IMG/VR virus record: IMGVR_UViG_3300027791_000073 | Location: 1 to 33,816 of that record | DNA: 33,816 bases | Reading direction: 5' to 3' (one strand) | From: a virus | Shown: one piece after another, positions 5,074 through 12,207 of the stretch | How positions within the stretch are numbered: position 1 is the first letter of the stretch | Layout: each line of letters begins with the position of its first letter | The notes under the pieces: model-generated | The model's database searches: none | What the model saw: the letters and a program-made list of their open reading frames with translations, nothing else | What the model was told of the DNA's origin: nothing | Made by a program: the position numbers and the translations under genes

Positions 5074-7479
5074 ATGAAACTGGCAAATCTTACTCTTGTA
5101 CTATTAGCTGTGTGGGCAGGCCCCGCTGCAGCTCAATATGTGTATGAGACTGACCAAGCCTTAATAGATTTACAAAATAATTATATAGCTACATCTTACA
5201 ATTTTAATGTTGGAGATGATCAAGTATCCTCGATGCACAGCCTAGGGTTTACTTTTGACTTTTATGGTGAAGCTTTTACAGAAGCTAGAATGGCAACTAA
5301 TGGTTGTCTACATTTCAAAAGTAGTGGTGCATACTGTAACGACTACACTCCCGATCCCTTAACAGGGCAACACACCTTTACTATGTATCCTTTTTGGACA
5401 GACCTCATACGAGACAATGGCTCAAAAATGTTAGCTAGAAATTTTAGCGATAAAACAGTATTTGGTTGGTATGGCATGAGAGAATACAATCGTGCTTCGG
5501 ATAATAGCTTTGAAGTCATACTATGGCAAGATGATAACTTTGAATTTAGGTATGGCGCTTTAGATGTTATTAACCATGATATACTTATCGGAGAAACTGG
5601 TGGAAGTAAAGCAGAAGCATATACTTACTACTATCACGATGAGTGTAATACAGGTACAACAAATGCTTCTAACTGTGTAAATACAAACTGGAACAATATC
5701 AGTATGAATAATACACTAGAAAGCGGTGGTTCTTTATACGGAGCAGGTAGTGGTAACTCTATTGACTGTAGCGACCCTTTAGCTAACTCATCTTGTGCAG
5801 GATATGCATCAGCTTATCTAAGTGCACAATGTGACGTTGACCAACTCTACTCAGAGTCATGCCCGTACTACTGGCCTGCGTACGATGACCAACAATGTGA
5901 CCAAGATCCTCAGTATGCTCCTTTTTGTCAAGGGTATGCTTCACAAGATTCTGTAGCCTACTATGATGATGATATGGACGAATATGGATATGACGATCAT
6001 AATGGGTATAGTGAAGAAGATATGTGGTACGATGAAGAATTCGATGAATACCTTGACCCAAGTGACCCTTGCTATGAAGGACGTTGTGATAACTTTACTG
6101 ATGCAGACTGGTATGCACTAGATGTAGAAGAATTTGGACAAGATCAAGCAGATGCACTATACGGTGGTACAGTTGCTTTCAATGACGACGGAATGGTGGA
6201 CTTTGAACGAAGTGATATGGATCAATATGAAGACCTTGACATGCAGTTTGATATTATGGATCAAGAGGTAGAAGAATTTCATACCTATGTAGATACTTAT
6301 CAACAACAACATGACGAACCTTTCGATATCTTAGGGGGGTATGGCACAGAAGCACTACTTGAAGACTTCGAATTCCAAGTTTTAGTACTAGAAGATAGAT
6401 TACGTATGGAAGAAGAACGATACGAAGAATTTGAACAATTTGAAGATTTTGAAAATTTCGAAGAAGATTTCGAAGAGCAGTTCGAAGAGTACCTAGAAGA
6501 AGAAAGGTATACTGAAGAAGATTTTGAAGAGGAATTTTACCCAGAGGAAGAGATCTTTGAAGAAGAATTCGTTGAAGAAATTTTTGAAGATATACAAGAG
6601 ATGCGGGAAGAAATGATCGAAGAAGAGCTAATGGCAGAAAGAGAAGAAATTTTCGAAGCTGAAGAATTAGCAGCGGAAGAGGCTCCACAAATTATCGCAT
6701 TCTCAGAGCCTGCAAAACAAACAGACAGATCGTCCAGAAGGGCGGCCGCAAGAAGAATCGTTCAAGGAACTATTGCAGCGGCAACAAGAAGTACAGATTA
6801 TAGTGGAAGCAGTGCAGGAGCATCTGCAACCCAAACAGGAAGTTCAAGAGCATCAGGTGGCGGTGGCTCGACAGGTGGAGGAGGAATTAGTAGTTCTAGT
6901 TCTCCTAGTATGTCAGACCAGTTTGCAAGTTCTTCACAACAAACACAACAAGTTTTATCAATGAGCCCAAGTAGTGCTGTAGCAAGTAATACTGGAGGAG
7001 GATCATCTTTCTCAAGCTCATCAAGTTCATCTAGCTCAACAACATCTGTATCTATCACTCCTATGCCAGGAATGGGTGGTACAGCTACTGGAGCTATGGT
7101 GGACGTACAAGTTTCTAACTTATCTGGAGAGATTGATACTGCAATGTCTGGAGCTATGACAGCTTCCGAAGCAGATACTATTGCAGATCAAATTGTAGCA
7201 GCTAACATTGACGAGCAGCAAGATCAAGGAGAAAGCACTCAAGACGAGACAGGAAAATATGGTGACGAGAGTACTCTTGTAGCCTACTTAGGATATGTGC
7301 CAGGATTCAATGCCTACACAAATGCACAACTTCCTAAACAAACAAGCTGGTATGAGCCAAGATCACTTGACGGTGGTGTTATAGGCGACAATGTACTAGC
7401 ATTTTATGAACTAGCAGGAACTAATATGAGAAATATGACTGCTATGGTTAATTCACAACCAAATTTATTAGGAGAATAA
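5074..7479 (+). CDS. Secreted nidogen-like protein with very acidic and Ser/Gly-rich regions
   Basis: 801 aa, starting directly after the previous stop (TAAATG), so probably coupled. Signal peptide residues 1-20. Residues about 38-190 resemble a NIDO-type beta domain (LGFTFDFYG, TNGCLHF, PFWTDL, FEVILWQD). Residues 191-290 are Cys-rich with a repeated CxxDxxY pattern. Residues 290-440 are Asp/Tyr-rich, and 440-540 are almost pure Glu/Phe (FEE repeats). A Ser/Gly/Gln linker runs to about 680, then a C-terminal domain containing GYVPGF. It is likely exported and may bind cations or form an extended surface fibre. No enzymatic motif was seen. Together with the previous gene it forms a pair of large exported proteins that are not obvious virion parts. 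Confidence 0.65.
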   Translation: MKLANLTLVLLAVWAGPAAAQYVYETDQALIDLQNNYIATSYNFNVGDDQVSSMHSLGFTFDFYGEAFTEARMATNGCLHFKSSGAYCNDYTPDPLTGQHTFTMYPFWTDLIRDNGSKMLARNFSDKTVFGWYGMREYNRASDNSFEVILWQDDNFEFRYGALDVINHDILIGETGGSKAEAYTYYYHDECNTGTTNASNCVNTNWNNISMNNTLESGGSLYGAGSGNSIDCSDPLANSSCAGYASAYLSAQCDVDQLYSESCPYYWPAYDDQQCDQDPQYAPFCQGYASQDSVAYYDDDMDEYGYDDHNGYSEEDMWYDEEFDEYLDPSDPCYEGRCDNFTDADWYALDVEEFGQDQADALYGGTVAFNDDGMVDFERSDMDQYEDLDMQFDIMDQEVEEFHTYVDTYQQQHDEPFDILGGYGTEALLEDFEFQVLVLEDRLRMEEERYEEFEQFEDFENFEEDFEEQFEEYLEEERYTEEDFEEEFYPEEEIFEEEFVEEIFEDIQEMREEMIEEELMAEREEIFEAEELAAEEAPQIIAFSEPAKQTDRSSRRAAARRIVQGTIAAATRSTDYSGSSAGASATQTGSSRASGGGGSTGGGGISSSSSPSMSDQFASSSQQTQQVLSMSPSSAVASNTGGGSSFSSSSSSSSSTTSVSITPMPGMGGTATGAMVDVQVSNLSGEIDTAMSGAMTASEADTIADQIVAANIDEQQDQGESTQDETGKYGDESTLVAYLGYVPGFNAYTNAQLPKQTSWYEPRSLDGGVIGDNVLAFYELAGTNMRNMTAMVNSQPNLLGE

Positions 7480-7480
7480 G

Positions 7481-7849
7481 ATGAATTTCTTAGAAAATAA
7501 AGTAACACAATTTATAGCACTAGTTGGTATCATAGGTACGCTAGCAGGATTTGGTTACACAGGCGCCACTTATGTTAATAGGATAGATAACCTAGAAGCA
7601 AAGATTGGTGGCGTAAAAGAAGCCGATGACGGGCTTGGAGCAATCGAATTAAGGATTGAAGCTATGGAAACTTCTATTGAGTTTTTAAGTGCAGGTCTAT
7701 TACAAAGTGATGATGAAGCAAATGAACGTATTCTACGTTTAGATAAAATGTCAGAATCTGTATCAGATCTTAAATCTAACATTGCTACACTTAATGCCGA
7801 AGTAAAAAATCTAAAAGAAGATACTGAAGGCAATCCACTAAGCGGATGA
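7481..7849 (+). CDS. 122-aa membrane-anchored coiled-coil protein
   Basis: One N-terminal membrane helix (about residues 11-32, ALVGIIGTLAGFGY) followed by a long heptad-patterned region (33-115) ending in charged residues. The topology is that of an inner-membrane protein with a periplasmic or cytoplasmic coiled coil. A GGAG site inside the end of the previous gene precedes the ATG. It could act as a spacer-like membrane protein in lysis or host takeover, but a better spanin candidate lies at 10616. Confidence 0.6.
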   Translation: MNFLENKVTQFIALVGIIGTLAGFGYTGATYVNRIDNLEAKIGGVKEADDGLGAIELRIEAMETSIEFLSAGLLQSDDEANERILRLDKMSESVSDLKSNIATLNAEVKNLKEDTEGNPLSG

Positions 7850-8070
7850 ACACAGAAAAATTCCCAAGTCAACTTCAGTTGAACTTTCAATCGAGAGATG
7901 CAACACCCACAGAGATTGACCAGTGGCAAAAAGAAAGTCCTGACTATCATGAGACAGTAAAGAATGTTATGGGAGCAGTAATTGCTGGTTCCATATTTCA
8001 ATTCTTTACTTTGTTCTCAATGATTCTAGCCTTCTATATTATAGACATAGGACTAAATAACTCGCACTAA
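7846..8070 (+). CDS. 74-aa protein with C-terminal membrane helix
   Basis: Overlaps the previous gene by ATGA. The first 40 residues are polar, then one hydrophobic segment (about 44-68, AVIAGSIFQFFTLFSMILAFYIID) and a short polar end. Predicted tail-anchored inner-membrane protein. Its A at 8070 is also the first base of the next ATG (TAATG). No family recognised. Confidence 0.6.
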   Translation: MNTEKFPSQLQLNFQSRDATPTEIDQWQKESPDYHETVKNVMGAVIAGSIFQFFTLFSMILAFYIIDIGLNNSH

Positions 8071-8249
8071 TGCGTATTTTAATACTACTAGTAAGTATAC
8101 CCTTGCTTACAAGTTTTATGGGCATACCAAGTCACATAGCTACTCCGCCAACACTTCTCCAAACCTTTGAATACTGTAGAGATAAACTCTATACAAAGTA
8201 TCCCGACGAAATGTTACAAGAGGAGTGGCGTACCTGTATGGAGAGATAA
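8070..8249 (+). CDS. 59-aa small exported protein with two cysteines
   Basis: Starts at the TAATG junction. The first 18 residues (MRILILLVSIPLLTSFMG) form a signal peptide or anchor; the remaining 40 carry two Cys in a CRDKLYTKYP ... WRTCMER arrangement that could form one disulfide in the periplasm. No lipobox. It is followed immediately by the next ATG. Unknown function. Confidence 0.6.
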   Translation: MRILILLVSIPLLTSFMGIPSHIATPPTLLQTFEYCRDKLYTKYPDEMLQEEWRTCMER

Positions 8250-8396
8250 ATGAAAAATCCAAAACTAAAAGAATATCTAATGACAACAACAGATCCAGAA
8301 TTACTAGCAGACTTTTTACTACTAGTATTATGGGGAGTAATTATAGGTTCGTTTATAGGCGTATCATCAATACTATTAAGTTTAGTACTAGGATAG
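8250..8396 (+). CDS. 48-aa single-span membrane protein
   Basis: Begins at the base after the previous stop (TAAATG). Residues 1-18 are polar and residues 22-47 are strongly hydrophobic (LLLVLWGVIIGSFIGV). Together with three neighbours it makes a run of small membrane proteins. Its size would fit a holin or antiholin, but holins have no usable sequence signature, so this stays open. Confidence 0.55.
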   Translation: MKNPKLKEYLMTTTDPELLADFLLLVLWGVIIGSFIGVSSILLSLVLG

Positions 8397-8443
8397 AACT
8401 TCATTCAAGTACCTAAATACAATAACCAAGTAAAAAATAGTTC

Positions 8444-8479
8444 TTGACATCAAGTATCAATTTTGATATAATTACTACA
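8444..8479 (+). promoter_or_regulatory. Consensus promoter for the porin and IscU block
   Basis: Perfect TTGACA (8444-8449), 17-base spacer and perfect TATAAT (8467-8472); predicted start near 8479, about 36 bases before the next ATG. The dyad TATCAA-TT-TTGATA (8456-8469) overlaps spacer and -10 and could be an operator. The gap 8397-8514 holds nothing else recognisable, and no terminator was seen ahead of it. Confidence 0.8.
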
Positions 8480-8514
8480 TAGAATTTTATATTCAAAGCA
8501 ACAGGGCAACTTAT

Positions 8515-8769
8515 ATGAGCGGGATTCAAGATAATCACGAAGAAATTATGGAAGTAGACGCAAGACTCACAACACATGAAGCGATCTGTGCCGAACGCTG
8601 GAAAACTGTATTCAATCAACTTGAGGGAATAGAGAAGCGATCAGGCATACGATTTGATAATGTAGGAGACTCTATTACTCGTCTAGAAACCATACTAATA
8701 TCAGCCGCAGCAACAGGATTGCTTGCCGGAGTTGGCTTATTAATTACTCATCTTTCAATGATGCCTTAA
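8515..8769 (+). CDS. 84-aa coiled-coil protein with C-terminal membrane helix
   Basis: Residues 1-56 are helical with heptad spacing (MEVDARLTTHEA, QLEGIEKRSG, SITRLETIL); residues 59-79 (SAAATGLLAGVGLLITHL) form one membrane helix. The layout resembles the XhlA family of small haemolysin or holin-associated phage proteins, which suggests a lysis role, though the resemblance is architectural. It is the first gene of the unit that continues with the porin and IscU. Confidence 0.5.
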   Translation: MSGIQDNHEEIMEVDARLTTHEAICAERWKTVFNQLEGIEKRSGIRFDNVGDSITRLETILISAAATGLLAGVGLLITHLSMMP

Positions 8770-8779
8770 AGGAAAACTT

Positions 8780-9388
8780 ATGAAAACATTATTAACATTA
8801 CTACTAGCAGTTACAATGACACCAGTCTTTGCAGACATGTCAGGTTCTATGCAACTTACTTCAGATTACTTCTGGAGAGGTGCAACACAAACACAAGGAA
8901 AAGCAGCAATTCAAGGTGGCGTTAGCTATTCTAAGGATAGTGGCTTCTATGCAGGTGCATGGGGTTCAACTGTAGACTTTGGAACTGAAACTGAAATTGA
9001 ATATGATCTATACACAGGCTATGCAGTCGCTTTAGATGACTTAGCTATTGATGTAGGAATAATTCAATATAACTATGATGGTGAAGTGGATTCTGTCGAA
9101 GAATACTACTTAGTAATGAACTACGGGTGGGCATCATTTGGCTTTTGGTTTAATGATAGTAATATAGATACAGACTATACTCAAATAGAAGTAGACCTTC
9201 CTTTCCTTACATTTGCAGACGTTACCCTTAGATTGGGTGAGTTTGGAGATGACACTAATTTTACACAACTTACTTTCGCAAAAGATATCGGAGAGAACTT
9301 CACATTAGCACTAGAAGTAGTGTCTGAAGAATCTGATCTTCTTGACCTTGAAGAAAGAATGGCATTTACCCTACGATACAGGTTTTAA
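8780..9388 (+). CDS. TorF-like outer-membrane porin
   Basis: 202 aa with a signal peptide (1-18, cleavage after VFA). The mature start MSGSMQLTSDYFWRGATQTQ matches the hallmark of the TorF/TIGR02001 family of proteobacterial beta-barrel proteins (TSDY, aromatic-RG, then QGG and SGFYAG with Trp). The rest alternates hydrophobic and polar residues as short beta strands and ends RYRF, an aromatic C-terminus typical of substrates of the BAM assembly machine. It should therefore insert into the host outer membrane as a small barrel. AAGGAA precedes the ATG. Its stop overlaps the IscU start (TAATG). Possible roles are nutrient uptake, masking of phage receptors, or permeability change; the substrate is unknown. 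Confidence 0.8.
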   Translation: MKTLLTLLLAVTMTPVFADMSGSMQLTSDYFWRGATQTQGKAAIQGGVSYSKDSGFYAGAWGSTVDFGTETEIEYDLYTGYAVALDDLAIDVGIIQYNYDGEVDSVEEYYLVMNYGWASFGFWFNDSNIDTDYTQIEVDLPFLTFADVTLRLGEFGDDTNFTQLTFAKDIGENFTLALEVVSEESDLLDLEERMAFTLRYRF

Positions 9389-9813
9389 TGGCATACTCAC
9401 AAAAAGTAGTACAACGCTTTGAAGACGTACTAAACAATCCTGCAAAACATTCAGTTGGAAGGTTTGACCCTAAAGACCCAAATGTTGCAACAGGCATGGT
9501 CGGCGCACCAGCATGTGGCGACGTAATGAAACTAGACTTAAAGTTTGATGATAACGACAGAATACTAGATGTTAAATTCAAGACTTATGGTTGTGGTTCA
9601 GCAATCGCTTCCTCTACAATGTTTGTAGAAATGTTAAAAGGACGCACAATAGAAGAAGCAAAATTAATTAAAGACAAGGACATCGCAGATGCTCTTGAAT
9701 TACCTCCCATTAAACTTCATTGCTCTGTACTAGCCGAAGGTGCTATTACACAAGCTCTACAAAAATGGGAAGAAAAGAAAGCGCACAGGCTACATAACGG
9801 AGGCCCTGAATAA
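9388..9813 (+). CDS. iscU: IscU-type iron-sulfur cluster scaffold
   Basis: 141 aa aligning over nearly its full length with bacterial IscU (N-terminus MAYSQKV, as in E. coli MAYSEKV). All cluster ligands are present: C43 in GAPACGD with D45, C69 in TYGCGSAIAS, and H111-C112 in LHCSVLAE. The LPPIK motif (105-109) recognised by the HscA chaperone is kept too. A small insertion lies near residues 13-22 and the C-terminus is extended by about ten residues. The protein should accept iron and sulfur from host IscS and pass 2Fe-2S clusters to apoproteins. No IscS, HscA or ferredoxin is in the window, so it must plug into the host pathway. Translation is coupled to the porin (TAATG) and to the next gene (TAATG). 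Confidence 0.93.
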   Translation: MAYSQKVVQRFEDVLNNPAKHSVGRFDPKDPNVATGMVGAPACGDVMKLDLKFDDNDRILDVKFKTYGCGSAIASSTMFVEMLKGRTIEEAKLIKDKDIADALELPPIKLHCSVLAEGAITQALQKWEEKKAHRLHNGGPE

Positions 9814-10031
9814 TGGAAAACGAATATCAAACAAAAGACATGAAGTCATCACAAACAAAAATGAAAGAACCTAAGCCAAGTGGAATGAGTCCACCTGAGC
9901 ATATGGAAGATGGCGCAATTTTTGAGAAAGACGGAATGTTTTTCTTTAAGTGGAAAGGCGGAGAGTGTGGCTATGCTTCACATTCAGATGCAGAGGCTGG
10001 TTTACAGAAAGTTAGTGGCAACCCTAGCTAA
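9813..10031 (+). CDS. 72-aa hypothetical protein coupled to IscU
   Basis: Starts at the TAATG junction with IscU. The first 30 residues are polar and Lys/Pro/Met-rich and likely disordered; the last 40 (DGAIFEKDGMFFFKWKGG ... GYASHSDAEAGLQKV) look like a small beta domain with one Cys. No family was recognised. The tight coupling suggests it is made together with IscU, but a shared function is not shown. Confidence 0.6.
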   Translation: MENEYQTKDMKSSQTKMKEPKPSGMSPPEHMEDGAIFEKDGMFFFKWKGGECGYASHSDAEAGLQKVSGNPS

Positions 10032-10251
10032 GATAAGAGACTGGTGGTACTGGTTTCTTGGTTGGTTTGTAACTTATCATGAATTACAGGTAAGTTATAA
10101 TAGTCAATGGGGTGATGCAGACGATCAAACTTTTATTGTACGCAAATTTTACAAAAAACAACCAAACTATATTCGATTTAAAACACAAGACGGAGATATA
10201 GTTGAACTACGAGGCGCGGAAGGTCTCAATTACAGGATAAAAGAATTATGA
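10015..10251 (+). CDS. 78-aa hypothetical protein, Trp/aromatic-rich N-terminus, GTG start
   Basis: I chose GTG at 10015, giving MATLAKIRDWWYWFLGWF, because it overlaps the previous gene by only 17 bases; the in-frame ATG at 9910 would bury 100 bases inside it. Residues 8-20 form an aromatic amphipathic or interfacial helix; the remaining 55 residues read as a compact beta-rich domain (DDQTFIVRKFYKKQ, IRFKTQDGDIVELRG). It probably associates with the membrane surface. Overlaps the next gene by ATGA. Confidence 0.55.
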   Translation: MATLAKIRDWWYWFLGWFVTYHELQVSYNSQWGDADDQTFIVRKFYKKQPNYIRFKTQDGDIVELRGAEGLNYRIKEL

Positions 10252-10619
10252 TAGAACTAATAGTAATAATATTACTACTTGGTTGGACAGACAGTCCAAG
10301 CGAACAAAAGCAAGAGACTGTACCAACGATGCCACCTGCACCAGTAATGGAAGTACCAGATAATGCAGTTAATACAACTACTGTAACAGCTTTAGCAGAA
10401 GTACTTACAGCAATTACACAAACAGGAACAAGTACATCAACAAATACAGCAACAAACACGAACACAGATACAAGTACAGGTACAAACACTTCAACAAGTA
10501 CAGCAACGGCGCAAGAAATTATAGAAAGCTTAAATACAAGCACAGCTACAACAACAGTAACAGCAACTAGTACAAGTACTGGAACAAGTACAAGTACAAG
10601 CAGCTCCACAGGAACATGA
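10248..10619 (+). CDS. 123-aa exported Ser/Thr/Asn-rich repeat protein
   Basis: A short hydrophobic N-terminus (MIELIVIILLLGW) that could be a signal anchor, a proline-rich stretch (about 20-38), and then about 70 residues of Thr, Ser, Asn, Ala and Gly in dipeptide-like repeats interrupted by an AQEIIESLN segment. It is the second low-complexity exported protein of the region, after the Asn/Thr protein at 4036. Overlaps its neighbours by ATGA on both sides. Function unknown. Confidence 0.55.
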   Translation: MIELIVIILLLGWTDSPSEQKQETVPTMPPAPVMEVPDNAVNTTTVTALAEVLTAITQTGTSTSTNTATNTNTDTSTGTNTSTSTATAQEIIESLNTSTATTTVTATSTSTGTSTSTSSSTGT

Positions 10620-11011
10620 ATCAGATATTTATAGGAATTATACTAATCTTAGGTTTTAGTACTTACTATTTTTATAGTGAGAATCTGATATTAGCTGGAA
10701 ACAACTTAGCACTAGAAGGTGCAGTCGCAACGCAGGAAGCAGCTATAGAAAGTCTCAAAGGAGACTTCCAGCTTCAGACTACCCAGTTGCAAGAACAAAC
10801 ACTTAAAAGCCAAGAGGCTCAGAGAGAGTTAAATCGATACAGTGATTTTATAAAGAATTACAAGCTATCAGCAAAAATATTAGAAAACCCAGTAGAAATG
10901 GAAAGGAAAATAAATAATGGAACAAAACACGCATTTGAGGACATTGAGAAACTTAGCAATACCGTTGACAATCTTGATGACGGCCTCCAGTTGCAGTCTA
11001 CTATCAACTAA
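10616..11011 (+). CDS. Putative inner-membrane spanin (Rz-like)
   Basis: 131 aa: one N-terminal membrane helix (residues 3-21) with the remainder a long coiled coil rich in Gln, Glu, Lys and Leu, the layout of an i-spanin anchored in the inner membrane and spanning the periplasm. Its 3' end overlaps out of frame by 95 bases with a lipoprotein gene, the usual Rz/Rz1 arrangement. By family such a pair joins inner and outer membranes and fuses them at the last step of lysis. Supported by topology and gene overlap rather than by sequence identity. Confidence 0.65.
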   Translation: MNQIFIGIILILGFSTYYFYSENLILAGNNLALEGAVATQEAAIESLKGDFQLQTTQLQEQTLKSQEAQRELNRYSDFIKNYKLSAKILENPVEMERKINNGTKHAFEDIEKLSNTVDNLDDGLQLQSTIN

Positions 11012-11312
11012 ACAGATAGAAGTAACTGCCAAACCAATGGAGCGAACATTTGTTCAACCCGTTATGCCCCGAGAAATAAATCTTGGTGTACCACAATGGA
11101 TTGTGGTAACTCCAGATAATTGGGAAAGTCAATTAGAAAGAATTAAAAGCCAGGAAGGTGAAGTACTTTTCCTAGCTATGACAGTACCAGACTATGAAGT
11201 TATGTCTGTCAACATGAAAGAATTAAAAAGGTATATAACCGAACTGAAAGATGTAGTAGTCTATTATAAAGAAGTTACTGCACCTCAGACTGATGCACAA
11301 AAACAGAATTAA
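10917..11312 (+). CDS. Putative outer-membrane lipoprotein spanin (Rz1-like)
   Basis: 131 aa starting inside the previous gene in another frame (AAAGGA before the ATG). The N-terminus is a lipoprotein signal, IPLTILMTASSC, with Cys at residue 26 as the lipidation site; the lipobox is slightly atypical (Ala at -3). The mature part of about 105 residues is longer and less proline-rich than classical Rz1 and includes a helical segment (MKELKRYITELKDVV) that could pair with the i-spanin coil. A lysis role is inferred from the overlap. No endolysin was recognised nearby. Confidence 0.6.
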   Translation: MEQNTHLRTLRNLAIPLTILMTASSCSLLSTKQIEVTAKPMERTFVQPVMPREINLGVPQWIVVTPDNWESQLERIKSQEGEVLFLAMTVPDYEVMSVNMKELKRYITELKDVVVYYKEVTAPQTDAQKQN

Positions 11313-11433
11313 AATCTGTAATACTTGCGATCAGTATACAAAGTTTAAGGTGTGTAAAGCATGCAAATGTTTTATGCCACTTAAAGCAAGGCTTACTAGG
11401 GCATCATGCCCAAAAGGCAAATGGGAGAAATAA
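11293..11433 (+). CDS. 46-aa zinc-ribbon protein
   Basis: A very small gene starting inside the end of the lipoprotein gene. It encodes CNTC (9-12), CKAC (21-24) with C26, and a terminal CPKGKW motif with C39. This CxxC...CxxCxC...CPxGKW pattern is typical of a family of tiny phage-encoded zinc-binding proteins (similar to what is catalogued as DUF6171, from memory). It probably binds zinc; the partner is unknown. The stop is directly followed by the next ATG. Confidence 0.75.
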   Translation: MHKNRIKICNTCDQYTKFKVCKACKCFMPLKARLTRASCPKGKWEK

Positions 11434-11592
11434 ATGGATTGGTTAAAAAAGAGAGTTTCCGAGAGAACATCTTGGGATGGAGCAGTAATCATCGTTGTAT
11501 GTAGTTTAGTACTATTTACAGGTGGAGTAGCTAAGTTATTAGCACTAGGAGGCCTATGCTACGGTGTATGGACTTGTTACGAGGCTGAATAA
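11434..11592 (+). CDS. 52-aa small membrane protein
   Basis: Starts right after the previous stop (TAAATG). A basic amphipathic start (MDWLKKRVSERTSW) is followed by a hydrophobic stretch of about residues 17-47 that can form one long or two short membrane helices and contains three Cys. The end is acidic (YEAE). Its size fits a holin, among other roles. TAATG junction with the next gene. Confidence 0.6.
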   Translation: MDWLKKRVSERTSWDGAVIIVVCSLVLFTGGVAKLLALGGLCYGVWTCYEAE

Positions 11593-11669
11593 TGCCTTAT
11601 CACACTAAGCCTAAAAAGGGTAAAGGTAAAAAGAAAAAGCCCGGCAAGAAGAAAAGAGGTATGAAATAG
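11592..11669 (+). CDS. 25-aa Lys-rich mini-protein
   Basis: Only 25 residues, beginning MPYHTKPKKG and with more than half Lys or Arg. Tiny as it is, it sits exactly between a TAATG junction and a TAGTG junction, which supports it as a translated gene. It is the first of four overlapping basic proteins. Likely binds nucleic acid or acidic surfaces, for instance packaged DNA, but this is inference. Confidence 0.5.
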   Translation: MPYHTKPKKGKGKKKKPGKKKRGMK

Positions 11670-11770
11670 TGCCTGCTACACGTAAAAGAAAAAAAGCGCC
11701 TAAAGGGTTTCATTATATGCCCAATGGCAAGCTAATGAAGGGTACTAAACGTGGCAAAAAGAAAAGCTAA
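11669..11770 (+). CDS. 33-aa Lys/Arg-rich mini-protein, GTG start
   Basis: Starts with GTG sharing the G of the previous stop (TAGTG). The sequence MPATRKRKKAPKGFHYMPNG is followed by KLMKGTKRGKKKS. The central GFHYMPNGKLMKG looks like a small beta hairpin between basic tails. Its 3' end overlaps the start of the next gene by 20 bases in another frame. Confidence 0.5.
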   Translation: MPATRKRKKAPKGFHYMPNGKLMKGTKRGKKKS

Positions 11771-11927
11771 ACCTAAAGGTTTGTATGCAAATATGAACAA
11801 ACGTAAAAAAGCTGGTACTAGTAGAAGTAAAAAGAAATCTACTGTAACCAAGAAAGCATTTTCATTTATGAAAAGAGGCTTTAAAAAGATAACGAGGAAA
11901 AAACGTGGCAGTAAAAAGAAGAAGTAA
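11751..11927 (+). CDS. 58-aa Lys/Arg-rich protein, GTG start
   Basis: Starts with GTG at 11751 within the CGTGGCA motif that also codes the basic end of the previous protein. 58 residues (MAKRKAKPKGLYANMNKRKK at the start, KKRGSKKKK at the end), about 45 percent Lys/Arg, with one short hydrophobic-aromatic segment (KAFSFMKRGF). Ends inside the next gene in the same overlapping manner. Probably nucleic-acid binding. Confidence 0.55.
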   Translation: MAKRKAKPKGLYANMNKRKKAGTSRSKKKSTVTKKAFSFMKRGFKKITRKKRGSKKKK

Positions 11928-12207
11928 GCCTAAAAAGTCCTCAAAGTTAAAAAGAGTGGGCGTATCGGGATTCAATAAACCAAAGCGTACGCCCAATCAC
12001 CGAACAAAGTCTCATGTAGTTGTAGCCAAGGTTGGTACAAAAACTAAAACCATTCGGTTTGGACAACAAGGGGTGTCGGGAGCAGGAAAATCTCCAAAAA
12101 CAATGGCACAAAGAAAAAGAAGAGCCTCATTCAAAGCTCGTCACGCCAAAAATATAGCTAAAGGCAAAATGTCAGCAGCATATTGGGCAAATAAGGTAAA
12201 ATGGTAA
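11905..12207 (+). CDS. 100-aa basic protein with conserved C-terminal motif
   Basis: GTG start at 11905 overlapping the previous gene by 23 bases. The N-terminal 35 residues are Lys/Arg/Pro-rich, then VVVAKVGTKTKTIRFGQQG and a C-terminal RASFKARHAKN ... MSAAYWANKVKW. The pattern IRFG ... FxxRH ... YWAxKxxW is one I associate with a small viral domain of unknown function (possibly DUF5872). It is the largest member of the basic gene chain and may package with DNA or bind RNA; virion location is a guess. Confidence 0.6.
   Translation: MAVKRRSKPKKSSKLKRVGVSGFNKPKRTPNHRTKSHVVVAKVGTKTKTIRFGQQGVSGAGKSPKTMAQRKRRASFKARHAKNIAKGKMSAAYWANKVKW

Noticed and set aside
6254-6688. Leu-rich frame on the minus strand under the Glu/Phe-rich region
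   Set aside because: It mirrors GAA/TTY codons of the acidic segment; composition is an artefact of the repeat.
9910-10251. ATG at 9910 as start of the aromatic 78-aa protein
   Set aside because: It would overlap the IscU-coupled gene by more than 120 bases; GTG at 10015 gives a conventional short overlap.
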